Of a stretch of DNA of 22,568 bases, positions 15,406 through 22,568 are shown piece by piece. This DNA is from Clostridia bacterium (GTDB lineage: Bacteria > Bacillota > DSM-16504 > Desulfitibacterales > Desulfitibacteraceae): the NCBI GenBank assembly GCA_018333845.1, contig JAGXSK010000108.1, positions 1 to 22,568 on the forward strand, in the 5' to 3' direction. Under the pieces are notes generated by a model. It searched no databases, was not told the DNA's origin, and saw nothing but the letters and a program-made list of their open reading frames with translations. Positions within the stretch are counted from its first letter, which is position 1. Every line of letters begins with the position of its first letter. A program made the translations under genes and the position numbers.

Positions 15406-15518
15406 ATTTGCAATATGGTTATTTATGGTTTCTAAAAGGCCAAATTGAGTCCAATTAGACTTGGTTAAGGCAAAATTAGAATAGGAGTCTGCCAAATATT
15501 AAACCATGGAGGGGTACA

Positions 15519-17273
15519 ATGAAAAATATGTTATTAAAAAGTAATTTATTAATCAAGTATTCAATTCCCATTCTTCTAATCATAATCTCCCTGCTGTACA
15601 TGGATTTTGGTTATTTTGAAATGATACTGCTCATTGGAGCTATTGGGGTTGTAATTGTTAGTTTTATAGAAAGCTATAAGAGCAAAGAACTTATAGATAT
15701 TTCAATTGAGTACTTAAAGAGGGGATCAGTAGGAGATTACATTGTGCTGAAAAAGGGTGTTGAAGTAGGAAAGGATCTCGCCCATATTCTTAAACAAATG
15801 AAAACCAATGGAAATGCCAGTAGGGATGCTGTTTATAAAATCCATAAAGAAATTGTTGAAAAAAATAGAGAATTCATTGGCATATCAGTTTTATGGGAAC
15901 CAAATGCTTTTGATGGGAAAGACAGCAGTTTTGCCAATGTAGACGGGCATGATGACCAGGGAAGGTTTGCTCCGTACTATTACTGGCAGGATGACTGTGT
16001 GCATAAAATGTTTTTGCCAAATATTGATGATGAAATGTGGTATCAGCTTCCCAAGAAAAATAAAAAACCATTAATAACTGAGCCTTATGAATATGATCTT
16101 GAGGGTAAAAAGGTACTATTAACTACTGTTGCTATCCCTATTATTATTGACAATAAATTTATGGGGATGGTTGGTATTGATATTGAATTGAAAAACATTA
16201 AAGAGATACAAAGTGATATTGTATTTTATGAAACAAAATACAGCAATGCTAGCACAGAGCAGATCAAGGAAAAGCTATGTTCTAGAAAGGATGAATATGG
16301 TCTCTTAGGAAAAACAATCTGTGCTGCTAACAATAACCAGGGAGAAATACTTAATTATTTATTAAAATCTGTAAACTATTTATCAGATGCATCCAGCAAG
16401 TTCATGTCTACATCCAAAGAAACTGCTTTGTCCATTGAAGAGGTTGCAAAAACCATGGAAGGGTTAGCTGCTGCAGCAAGTGAACAAGCTAGACATACAG
16501 AAAAAGGATCAGGTGATATAGAGCGACTAGGTGAATATATTGAAAAGAACCAGATGCATTTATTAGAGTTGAATAAGTCAGCTAGTCTAGTTGAACAGAT
16601 GGAAAATGAGGGTAGTGAGTCTATAAAGGATCTGCTGGAAAAAACCAGGGAAAGAGATGAATATACCCATAAGGTTTATGAAGGAATTCTTAAGACCAAT
16701 GGGAGTGCAGGGAAGATTAATGCCGCAAGTAAAACCATACAATCTATCTCTGAACAAACCAATCTTCTTGCCCTTAATGCTGCCATAGAAGCAGCTCGTG
16801 CAGGAGAAGCTGGCAGAGGTTTTGCAGTAGTTGCTGAAGAAATAAGAAAGCTATCTGAACAATCCAGCCTTTCTACCAGAGAAATAGACCTGGTTGTTGC
16901 AGAGCTGCAAAGCAATTCACATAACGCTGTATCCCTAATGGAAAAAAATACTGAAATTGCCAGAAATCAGGAAAAGAGTGTCCGCGTTACAGAAGAAAAA
17001 TTTAGAAACATTGCAGTTGCTATAGGAAAGACTAAAAAACTCATTGCTGAACTAAATAGATCTGGCAAGGAAATGTTTGATAATAAGGCAACAATAATGG
17101 ACACCATACAAAACCTCTCTGCAATTGCTCAAGAAAATGCTGCAAGTATACAACAGGTCTCTGCGTCGACCCAAGAGCAATCATTTGCAATCCAAGAGGT
17201 TGCAAGGTATGCGAAAGAATTAGACGACTTGGCTGATGAACTGCAGCAAGCATGTGCCCAGTTTAAATCGTAG
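15519..17273 (+). CDS. Methyl-accepting chemotaxis protein with Cache-like sensor
   Basis: 584 residues, ATG after ATGGAGGGG. Two hydrophobic helices sit close together at the N-terminus (about 12-28 and 33-50). A Cache-like sensor follows (about 100-235), with VLWEPNAFDGKD (124-135), MWYQLPKKNKKPLITEPY (173-190) and MGMVGIDIEL (215-224), the last being the typical end of a Cache fold. The signalling domain (about 290-584) contains the conserved hairpin tip SEQTNLLALNAAIEAARAGE and the AVVAEEIRKLSEQS segment that bind CheA and CheW. There is no membrane helix between sensor and signalling domain and no HAMP, so the sensor appears cytoplasmic, unlike usual Cache receptors. No CheR-binding pentapeptide ends the protein. 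Ligand unknown; the nearby glycine operon makes an amino acid or fermentation product possible, but this is a guess. Confidence 0.9.
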   Translation: MKNMLLKSNLLIKYSIPILLIIISLLYMDFGYFEMILLIGAIGVVIVSFIESYKSKELIDISIEYLKRGSVGDYIVLKKGVEVGKDLAHILKQMKTNGNASRDAVYKIHKEIVEKNREFIGISVLWEPNAFDGKDSSFANVDGHDDQGRFAPYYYWQDDCVHKMFLPNIDDEMWYQLPKKNKKPLITEPYEYDLEGKKVLLTTVAIPIIIDNKFMGMVGIDIELKNIKEIQSDIVFYETKYSNASTEQIKEKLCSRKDEYGLLGKTICAANNNQGEILNYLLKSVNYLSDASSKFMSTSKETALSIEEVAKTMEGLAAAASEQARHTEKGSGDIERLGEYIEKNQMHLLELNKSASLVEQMENEGSESIKDLLEKTRERDEYTHKVYEGILKTNGSAGKINAASKTIQSISEQTNLLALNAAIEAARAGEAGRGFAVVAEEIRKLSEQSSLSTREIDLVVAELQSNSHNAVSLMEKNTEIARNQEKSVRVTEEKFRNIAVAIGKTKKLIAELNRSGKEMFDNKATIMDTIQNLSAIAQENAASIQQVSASTQEQSFAIQEVARYAKELDDLADELQQACAQFKS

Positions 17274-17290
17274 AGTTTCTAGCTAACATT

Positions 17291-17329
17291 AAGGCCTAGT
17301 GTAGGTTAAATCCTTCAATGGGCCTTTTT
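17291..17329 (+). terminator. Probable terminator after the chemoreceptor gene
   Basis: AAGGCC (17291-17296) pairs with GGCCTT (17321-17326), with a short inner AGG/CCT pairing in a long loop, followed by TTTTT. It begins 18 bases after the stop codon. Confidence 0.62.
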
Positions 17330-17356
17330 GTTTAGTAAATCAGAACCAATATAAGA

Positions 17357-17417
17357 ACATTTTACAAATAAATACATAAAATGTAACATCCAGACAGATG
17401 GCAGTGCCAGAAGGCAC
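17357..17417. repeat. Two inverted repeats upstream of the subtilisin-like gene
   Basis: ACATTTTA (17357-17364) and TAAAATGT (17377-17384) are exact reverse complements with arm centres 20 bp apart, the spacing of a dimeric operator. A second small hairpin, GTGCC (17404-17408) with GGCAC (17413-17417), lies just before the ribosome binding site. Neither has a T-run. Their function is unknown; an operator and a leader hairpin are possible. Confidence 0.4.
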
Positions 17418-17439
17418 ACACTAAAGGGGTGTGACATTA

Positions 17440-18582
17440 ATGTTAAGCAAAAAAAGAGTAATTATTTTGTACAAGTCAGCTTCAATTTCAAAGCTTAAAG
17501 AACATGCTAAAGATCTAGAAGCAAAATTTGGGGCAATACATGTAAAGATTCATCCAATCATTAATGGCGTTTCATGTTTCATGCCAAGGGAAGATAGTTT
17601 TAAAGTATTGGAGGTTGACCCCAATATTGATAAAATTGAAAATGATATAACAATTTCATTACCCAAACCGGCTGAGAAAAGCAAAACAAGGCAAAGAAGC
17701 TGGTGGAACCCAACACAAAACTGGGGGTATGAAAGACAAGTAATTCCTCAGGGTGCGCAGAAAATTGGAGCAAACACTATCTGGAATATTTCAACAGGAA
17801 GATTTGTTAAAGTGGCTGTGTTGGATACAGGGATTGAAATAGGGCATCCTGACTTGAGAAACAATCTAAAAAGGGGGATTAATATAATTAACCCTTATGT
17901 AGTCCCCGATGACGATAATGGACATGGAACCCATGTGGCAGGAACAATTGGAGCTGCAGATAATGGTTATGGTGTAGTGGGAATATCTCCAAATGTATAC
18001 CTGATTCCTGTTAAGGTTTTAGATAGCAGGGGCAGGGGTACCCTTACAGACCTTATAGATGGATTACACTGGTGTATTGAAAATGATATGCAAGTTATAA
18101 ACATGAGCCTGGGAACAAGTTTGTACAGTGAGGCATTTACAAGGGCAGTTAAGAAGGTATACAACTCTGGCATTGTAATGATAGCAGCAGCTGGTAATGG
18201 TGGTCTTGAGGATGTAATAGAGTACCCAGCAGCTTATAGAGAAACCCTGGCTGTTGGTGCAATCACATTAACTAATACTCGTGCTCCCTATAGCAATGCT
18301 GGCAAAGAACTCAGTTTAATGGCGCCAGGTAGTGGAATACTATCAACAATATGGGGAGGGACATATGGGTATATGAGCGGAACATCAATGGCAGCAGCCC
18401 ATGTTTCAGGCGTGGTGGCCCTGATACTGCAAATAAACTCTAGACTCAGGCCTTTTCAAATAGATAATATTCTAGCAAGCTCAGCAGAAAGATTGCGAGA
18501 ATTAACATCAAATCAGCAGGGCTCAGGGCTTGTAAGAGCAGATAGGGCTGTAAAAAGAGTGGAAAGTGTATATAACTTATAG
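17440..18582 (+). CDS. S8 family (subtilisin-like) serine protease
   Basis: 380 residues. The frame is open from GTG 17431, but this is part of the AAAGGGGTG ribosome binding site; ATG 17440, 8 bases after it, is the better start. The catalytic triad is complete: Asp129 in AVLDTGIEIGHPD, His162 in NGHGTHVAGTIGA, Ser316 in MSGTSMAAAHVSG, with the oxyanion Asn253 in AAAGNGG. Residues about 5-75 resemble an I9-type inhibitory propeptide (VIILYKS start, then an alpha/beta pattern). The N-terminus MLSKKRVIILYKS is not a signal peptide: no hydrophobic core of enough length and no signal peptidase site. It is therefore either an intracellular protease or exported by a route not visible here. It is alone on its strand, between a terminator and tRNA-Leu. 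Confidence 0.92.
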   Translation: MLSKKRVIILYKSASISKLKEHAKDLEAKFGAIHVKIHPIINGVSCFMPREDSFKVLEVDPNIDKIENDITISLPKPAEKSKTRQRSWWNPTQNWGYERQVIPQGAQKIGANTIWNISTGRFVKVAVLDTGIEIGHPDLRNNLKRGINIINPYVVPDDDNGHGTHVAGTIGAADNGYGVVGISPNVYLIPVKVLDSRGRGTLTDLIDGLHWCIENDMQVINMSLGTSLYSEAFTRAVKKVYNSGIVMIAAAGNGGLEDVIEYPAAYRETLAVGAITLTNTRAPYSNAGKELSLMAPGSGILSTIWGGTYGYMSGTSMAAAHVSGVVALILQINSRLRPFQIDNILASSAERLRELTSNQQGSGLVRADRAVKRVESVYNL

Positions 18583-18725
18583 CTTTAAAAAACGCTGGTG
18601 TTAGCTTTAAAACTTGCTATTTAAATGTGCTTTAAAAAGATTGGGCATAAAGTCTGGATGATTTATTCCGATAAATAATAAGGCGGGTAATTTTAAATCT
18701 TATATGCTGTCAGTTTTTTCCTAAA

Positions 18726-18745
18726 TAAAAAACCCCTTGCGGGGC
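18726..18745 (-). terminator. Terminator of the tRNA-Leu gene
   Basis: On the minus strand, CCCC (18744-18741) pairs with GGGG (18736-18733) around a stable GCAA tetraloop, then a run of six or more T (18732-18727). It lies about 17 bases after the tRNA 3' end. The stem is short but the tetraloop and T-run make it convincing. Confidence 0.65.
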
Positions 18746-18761
18746 AATGAGTTTTGAGAAA

Positions 18762-18848
18762 TGGTGCCGAAGATCGGAGTCGAACCGATACGTTGTCGCC
18801 AACGCTGGATTTTGAGTCCAGTGCGTCTGCCAGTTCCGCCACTTCGGC
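18762..18848 (-). tRNA. tRNA-Leu (anticodon CAA)
   Basis: Read on the minus strand the 87 bases fold as a class II tRNA. The acceptor stem is GCCGAAG/CTTCGGC with discriminator A and an encoded CCA (18764-18762). The anticodon stem is CTGGA/TCCAG with loop CTCAAAA, so the anticodon is CAA and reads UUG. A long variable arm (CGTTGGCGACAACG) and the T arm with GGTTCGACTCC complete it. The long variable arm and CAA anticodon identify leucine. It is a single tRNA, not part of an array in the window, with its own terminator. The 18583-18720 stretch beyond contains only three AGCTTTAAAA-like repeats of no clear meaning. Confidence 0.96.
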
Positions 18849-18935
18849 ACATATAAATTTGCAACTGCATTAGCTATATTAACATGGATTTAAAATGGTG
18901 TCAATATAGAATAAATATCCCTGGAGGCTAGATAA

Positions 18936-19445
18936 GTGAAACCATTGAAAATGATATTACCTTTAATAATAATTATCTTATTAATTACAGGTTGCAGCGT
19001 GCCTTTTTTGAGCGGAGGTCAGGAGGAGAATGCCTCTGTAGCTGCATATAATGTCATGGGTATTATATTAGAAAAACCAAGCGAAGAGAATGTTTTAGTA
19101 GGAACATCAGTTATTTCTGATACTTTAAGGGTTAGTCCGGTCTTGTGGCAGCAATTACAGCCTGGAGACATTGTTGAAGTAACTATTACGTTAAATAGTA
19201 TCATAAGTGCTAATTTGCCAGGGGATATTTATGGAAGGGTATCATATTTTGGACCAAGTTATGAAACGGTTGGGTTTGTAACTAATAAGGTTCAAGATAC
19301 CAGGGGGTATGCCCTAATGGTAGCTTCAGAAAAGATTTCAGGCACCTACTATGTTGATGAACCAGTATGGAATTCATTAAACCAGGGTGATGAAGTAAAG
19401 GTATTCTATGATCTTCAGGGAATACAAGGAATAGTTTCTAATTAA
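18936..19445 (+). CDS. Predicted lipoprotein with internal duplication, unknown function
   Basis: 169 residues, GTG start 8 bases after GGAGG. The N-terminus is a lipoprotein signal: Lys2/Lys5, a hydrophobic core, and a lipobox LITGC with Cys20 as the lipid-attachment residue, so it should be anchored outside the cytoplasmic membrane. The mature part seems built from two repeats of about 46 residues (about 40-85 and 111-157). Each begins with a VxGxxxxK strand pattern, has a central VxV strand, then an aromatic W-x-x-L-x-x-GDxVxV end (WQQLQPGDIVEV and WNSLNQGDEVKV). I do not recognise the family. Its own terminator follows at 19516, and the divergent neighbour is a tRNA, so it is monocistronic. 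Confidence 0.7.
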   Translation: MKPLKMILPLIIIILLITGCSVPFLSGGQEENASVAAYNVMGIILEKPSEENVLVGTSVISDTLRVSPVLWQQLQPGDIVEVTITLNSIISANLPGDIYGRVSYFGPSYETVGFVTNKVQDTRGYALMVASEKISGTYYVDEPVWNSLNQGDEVKVFYDLQGIQGIVSN

Positions 19446-19515
19446 TACTGCTTATATGCAGCATTGTTTTATCACTGCTAGCAGGAAAAAACCGGCTTCA
19501 TTGCGAAGGTATAGA

Positions 19516-19555
19516 GGGTTTAAGGATTGAAATTATCTTTAAGCCCTTTTTATTT
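19516..19555 (+). terminator. Rho-independent terminator after the lipoprotein gene
   Basis: GGGTTTAAGGAT (19516-19527) pairs with ATCTTTAAGCCC (19535-19546), 12 bp with two G-U pairs, followed by TTTTTATTTT. The rest of 19446-19787 holds no gene that I can support; a TATAAT at 19644-19649 could belong to the sigma factor promoter but has no good -35 box. Confidence 0.82.
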
Positions 19556-19787
19556 TCAAAATATTTTCATATAAAGATTTTACAAGTATAATTACATTAG
19601 CTTAAGCAAGTAAAGAAAGCTGGTGACATGGCGTGGATACCTGTATAATACACATAGATATGGATGCATTTTGCTTCTGTAGAGCAAAGGGATAATCCTA
19701 AGGACAACCTGTAATAATCGGTGCAGATCATGGGGAGCGTGGAGTGGTTTTTGGAAGTATCAAGCGGGGGCATTTGGGGGGAAAATA

Positions 19788-20387
19788 ATGGTTCCAGATA
19801 ATATAATAGTTCAACAAGTAAAAGAGGGAAAGGATGAATCCTTTGAAATATTAGTTGAGCGATATCAAAAACAAGTCTACAATATAGCCTATCGGTATAC
19901 GGGAAGCCGGGATGATGCCTATGATCTTTCACAGGAAGCATTTTTAAAGGCATATAAAGGCATTAAAAACTTTAGACAGGATTCTTCATTTAAAACATGG
20001 ATTTATCATATTACAGCCAATGTATGCAGGGACTATTTAAGAAAAGGCAGAAAGTTCCAGGAGGTTTCAATTGATGAACCTGTACACAGCAATGATGGGG
20101 ATATGGAAAAACAATTGACAGACAATGCTAGAGGGCCTGCAGAGGCTTATGAGAGCAAAGAATTATCTGAATTTATTCAGTCCTTGATTAATGATCTGCA
20201 GCAGGAATATAAAGAGGTTATAGTTTTGCGGGAGATGCAGCAGCTGTCTTATGAAGAGATAGCAAATGTTTTAAATTGTTCAATTGGTACAGTAAAATCC
20301 AGGCTAAATAGAGCAAGAAAAGTTTTAAGGGATAGAATTATCGTGGCTGGGGAACAATTTAAGGCTGAATTACGTCAAACAAAGTAG
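19788..20387 (+). CDS. ECF (RpoE/SigW-type) RNA polymerase sigma factor
   Basis: 199 residues, ATG after GGGGGGAAAATA. Region 2 (about 18-90) contains the core-binding and -10-recognition pattern (ERYQKQVYNIAYRYTGSRDD, then LSQEAFLKAYKGI and FKTWIYHITANVCRDYLR). Region 4 (about 128-182) ends with a helix-turn-helix, LSYEEIANVLNCSIGTVKSRLNRARK, in parts. There is no region 1 or 3, which defines the ECF class. The next gene, 15 bases on, is a membrane anti-sigma factor with a zinc motif, so the pair should be co-transcribed and the sigma factor held inactive at the membrane until a cell-envelope signal releases it. The regulon is unknown; envelope stress is likely for this SigW-like type. Autoregulation is plausible but no matching ECF promoter is visible. 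Confidence 0.93.
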   Translation: MVPDNIIVQQVKEGKDESFEILVERYQKQVYNIAYRYTGSRDDAYDLSQEAFLKAYKGIKNFRQDSSFKTWIYHITANVCRDYLRKGRKFQEVSIDEPVHSNDGDMEKQLTDNARGPAEAYESKELSEFIQSLINDLQQEYKEVIVLREMQQLSYEEIANVLNCSIGTVKSRLNRARKVLRDRIIVAGEQFKAELRQTK

Positions 20388-20402
20388 AAAGGGGGGAGCC
20401 AG

Positions 20403-21428
20403 ATGGAACATAAACATGTAAAAGAATTTTTGTCAATGTATATCGATGAGGAAACAACTGCTGAAGAGAGCGAAAGGATAAAAGAACATCTTAGCAGCTG
20501 TGAGGAGTGCCAGCAAGAATATGAAGAATTAAAAACAGTACTAAGTCTATTTAATACTCTGGAGCCTCTTGAACCCCCTGAAGATTTAAAAAAATCTATT
20601 ATGGCCAAGGTGAGAAATGAGAGTCCGCCAAAACCATGGTTTTCTTTAATAAAAAACAGATGGATTCCATGGGGTGCAACGGCGGCAGTAATATTAATCA
20701 TTGTTGGAACAGTGGGTATATCTAACTTGCTGAGTGATGCATTTTACATGGGTTCAGCTCCCAAGTCTGATTCAAAGTCCGAAGAGGTCGGCATCATGGC
20801 CAAGGGGGATGCCGAGATTGGTGTTCTTGAGAAAACTGAGGCAGAGGATAAAACCATAAGTGGTTATGGTGATAAACAAGCTCCTGCTTTAATACAGGAA
20901 GGAACCACAGATGTTCAACTAAAGGATGATCAAACCAAAGAAACCAGAAAATACAGCACCAATGGAAGCAGAAAGCTAGATGTGGAAGCATGTGTTAAGG
21001 ATGATGGGACCCTTCAAAATGTAAAGATATATAAGGAAACACTATCTTTAACTGTGGCAAACTTAGATGCTTCCCTGGAATATATTAAAAATCTCCTGGG
21101 CAGTACAGCAATGGTGCAAAAATATAAACAGGAAGCAATAATATTGACATGGTTAGAAAAAGATCAAACACAGCTTATTGAGAGTCTTGGAGAACTAGGT
21201 GTAATTGAGATGGAAAATTCCTATAGCACAGATTGTATAGAAGAATTAAACAGGTTAGAAATTGAGAAAGAAAAACTTTTGGGTGCTATGAATGAAAAGT
21301 CGTATGGCTACGAGCAGAAGCTAAAGCTGCAAAAAGACCTGGAAAGCATTGAATGGCAGATAACAAACATTAGTACTTTGGAAATAGATAATATGGTTAT
21401 GTATGAAATAAGGGTTATGGAAAAGTAA
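20403..21428 (+). CDS. Anti-sigma factor (zinc-finger type, single TM) with DUF4349-like outer domain
   Basis: 341 residues, ATG after GGGGGGAGCC, 15 bases behind the sigma gene. Residues 1-50 are an anti-sigma zinc domain: H-x3-C-x2-C with His29, Cys33, Cys36 (EHLSSCEECQQEY). A membrane helix follows at about 89-110. The outer part (111-341) has a low-complexity linker (about 111-185), then a domain (about 200-341) resembling DUF4349: NVKIYKETLSLTV, a second strand-rich unit, and a coiled coil (about 275-320, IEELNRLEIEKEKLL, KLKLQKDLES). Family logic: the cytoplasmic part binds and masks the sigma factor, the outer domain senses a signal or undergoes proteolysis. The DUF4349 match is by eye and needs a profile search. 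Confidence 0.85.
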   Translation: MEHKHVKEFLSMYIDEETTAEESERIKEHLSSCEECQQEYEELKTVLSLFNTLEPLEPPEDLKKSIMAKVRNESPPKPWFSLIKNRWIPWGATAAVILIIVGTVGISNLLSDAFYMGSAPKSDSKSEEVGIMAKGDAEIGVLEKTEAEDKTISGYGDKQAPALIQEGTTDVQLKDDQTKETRKYSTNGSRKLDVEACVKDDGTLQNVKIYKETLSLTVANLDASLEYIKNLLGSTAMVQKYKQEAIILTWLEKDQTQLIESLGELGVIEMENSYSTDCIEELNRLEIEKEKLLGAMNEKSYGYEQKLKLQKDLESIEWQITNISTLEIDNMVMYEIRVMEK

Positions 21429-21434
21429 TAGTTT

Positions 21435-21476
21435 ATTCGGTACAGCAGGAATTATTCCAGCAGTACCGAATTTTTA
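21435..21476 (+). terminator. Terminator of the sigma/anti-sigma operon
   Basis: ATTCGGTAC (21435-21443) pairs with GTACCGAAT (21463-21471), with an inner GGAA/TTCC stem in the loop, followed by TTTTT. It lies just after the anti-sigma stop codon. Confidence 0.87.
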
Positions 21477-21537
21477 TGTGTTAGGTATATGCCTATTGTT
21501 AGAGATGAAAAGGAATAATACAAAAGAGGTGAAATTC

Positions 21538-22568
21538 TTGAGTGACAAATTCTTAATAATAGATGGAAGCAGCCTGGTACATAGAGCTTTTTATGCCCTG
21601 CCTATTCTCACTAACAGGGAGGGTGTATTTACCAATGCTGTTTATGGTTTTACAAACATGATTCTAAAAGTTATCCAGGAGGAAAAACCAAGGTACATTG
21701 CAGTTGCCTTTGATAAAGGGAAAGTCACCTTTAGAAATGAGACATTTAAGGAATACAAGGGTCATCGGAAAGCTACTCCCCCTGAGCTTAAGCCCCAATT
21801 TACCCTTGTTCAAAAAATCCTGGATGCATTAAACATTGCCTTTTTTGAATTGGACAACTATGAGGCGGATGATATTATTGGAACCTTTGCCAGGCTTGGC
21901 GAAAAAGATGGACTGACAAATATTATAGTTAGTGGAGACAAGGACACCCTTCAGCTCATATCAGAAAAAACCAGGGTCCTTCTTACAAAAAAAGGGATAA
22001 GTCAAATGGAGCAAATAGATTTAGTAAAGCTCAAGGAAATGTATGAGCTAACACCACGGCAAATGGCTGATTTAAAGGGACTAATGGGTGATCAATCTGA
22101 TAATATACCAGGCGTGCCCTCTGTGGGTGAAAAGACAGCCTTAAAGCTTTTAAAACAATTTGGAACCATTGAGGAAATTTATGACAATATTGATCAAATT
22201 AAAGGAGATAAGCTAAAAGCCAACTTGCTTGAAAATATGGACAAGGCTTTTTTAAGTAAAGAGCTTGCTACTATTGAATGCTGTGTTCCCATGGCCCTAA
22301 ACATCCAGGAGTGTTTGTACCAAAAACCTAACTACAAGCAATTACTAAGCTTATTTAAAGAGCTGGAGTTTAACAGTCTGGTTGGTAAATTCCTTGAAGA
22401 AATGGAGCCCGACATTAGTGAGAGCCTTACACAAAGGCTTTCGGTCAAAGAGTTTATTAACAACTACAATCAGAAGAAGTCAGTTTCACTTATTTTAGAA
22501 TTGTGCGGAGACAAAACAGACCCTCAGTTTGCGTCTGCCGTAATGGTACAGGCAGGCCTGGCAGCCAG
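21538..22568 (+). CDS. polA: DNA polymerase I, N-terminal part (truncated by window edge)
   Basis: 343 codons are present and the frame is open to the window end. The start is TTG at 21538, 6 bases after AGAGGTG; a nearby GTG at 21542 is out of frame. The N-terminal 5' nuclease domain is clear: FLIIDGSSLVHRAFYALP (5-22), AVAFDKGKVTFRNE, YEADDIIGTFAR, VSGDKDTLQL with metal-binding Asp residues, and the helix-three-turn-helix LMGDQSDNIPGVPSVGEKTA. After about residue 285 comes the start of the intermediate region. The enzyme removes RNA primers and fills gaps in replication and repair. Whether the 3'-5' exonuclease site is intact cannot be judged here. Confidence 0.95.
   Translation, partial: MSDKFLIIDGSSLVHRAFYALPILTNREGVFTNAVYGFTNMILKVIQEEKPRYIAVAFDKGKVTFRNETFKEYKGHRKATPPELKPQFTLVQKILDALNIAFFELDNYEADDIIGTFARLGEKDGLTNIIVSGDKDTLQLISEKTRVLLTKKGISQMEQIDLVKLKEMYELTPRQMADLKGLMGDQSDNIPGVPSVGEKTALKLLKQFGTIEEIYDNIDQIKGDKLKANLLENMDKAFLSKELATIECCVPMALNIQECLYQKPNYKQLLSLFKELEFNSLVGKFLEEMEPDISESLTQRLSVKEFINNYNQKKSVSLILELCGDKTDPQFASAVMVQAGLAA

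Noticed and set aside
18583..18640. Three AGCTTTAAAA-like repeats after the protease gene
   Set aside because: The copies are short, imperfect and AT-rich, with irregular spacing of about 23 bases; they are too few to be an array and do not form a terminator.
1..22568. Mobile elements, integrases, CRISPR arrays, phage genes
   Set aside because: I looked for transposase motifs, terminal inverted repeats with target duplications, att-like repeats beside tRNA-Leu and regularly spaced repeats and found none.

Overview
The window looks like the chromosome of a low-GC, anaerobic, amino-acid-fermenting member of the Clostridia (Firmicutes). The evidence is strong AGGAGG-type ribosome binding sites, frequent GTG/TTG starts, in-frame TGA (selenocysteine) codons in a glycine reductase operon, a tandem glycine riboswitch, a Tat-exported [NiFe] hydrogenase and a tRNA with encoded CCA. 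I see no insertion sequence, phage gene, integrase or CRISPR array, so I read it as ordinary chromosomal backbone. The genus cannot be fixed from the sequence alone.

Region by region. (1) 1-1322: 5' part of a [NiFe]-hydrogenase small subunit with a twin-arginine signal (minus strand, cut by the window edge), divergent from tatA, a component of the Tat translocon that would export it; then a 42-residue Cys-rich small protein. (2) 1779-6776: mostly single genes: an AEC-family permease, a convergent nitrilase-superfamily amidohydrolase with a clear sigma-A-type promoter, a short divergent cis-prenyltransferase (UppS family), a TauE/SafE-type anion exporter and an MFS transporter. (3) 6852-15306: the core of the window, a complete glycine reductase operon. 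A promoter (TTGAGA-17-TAGAAT) precedes a tandem glycine riboswitch whose second P1 helix shares bases with an intrinsic terminator (predicted glycine-ON switch). It is followed by grdX, trxB, trxA, grdE, grdA (selenoprotein, TGA at codon 42), grdB (selenoprotein, TGA at codon 350), grdC, grdD and a strong terminator. (4) 15519-18582: a chemoreceptor of unusual topology and a subtilisin-family protease without a recognisable signal peptide. (5) 18762-22568: tRNA-Leu(CAA), a lipoprotein with an internal duplication, an ECF sigma factor with its zinc-type anti-sigma factor, and the start of polA.

How the grd genes work together. GrdE/GrdB form the glycine-specific protein B: the pyruvoyl group of processed GrdE forms a Schiff base with glycine, and the GrdB selenocysteine attacks it. 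The carboxymethyl group passes to the selenocysteine of GrdA. GrdC/GrdD (protein C) release acetyl phosphate, which gives ATP through acetate kinase. GrdA is re-reduced by TrxA and TrxB. The riboswitch makes the whole set conditional on glycine. The selenocysteine machinery (selA, selB, selC, selD) is not in the window and must lie elsewhere.

Most unusual points: TrxB lacks the usual NADPH-phosphate-binding HRR motif and carries a C-terminal thioredoxin domain that has lost both active-site cysteines; the hydrogenase small subunit has Asn in place of a proximal-cluster Cys; and the chemoreceptor seems to keep its Cache-like sensor in the cytoplasm.
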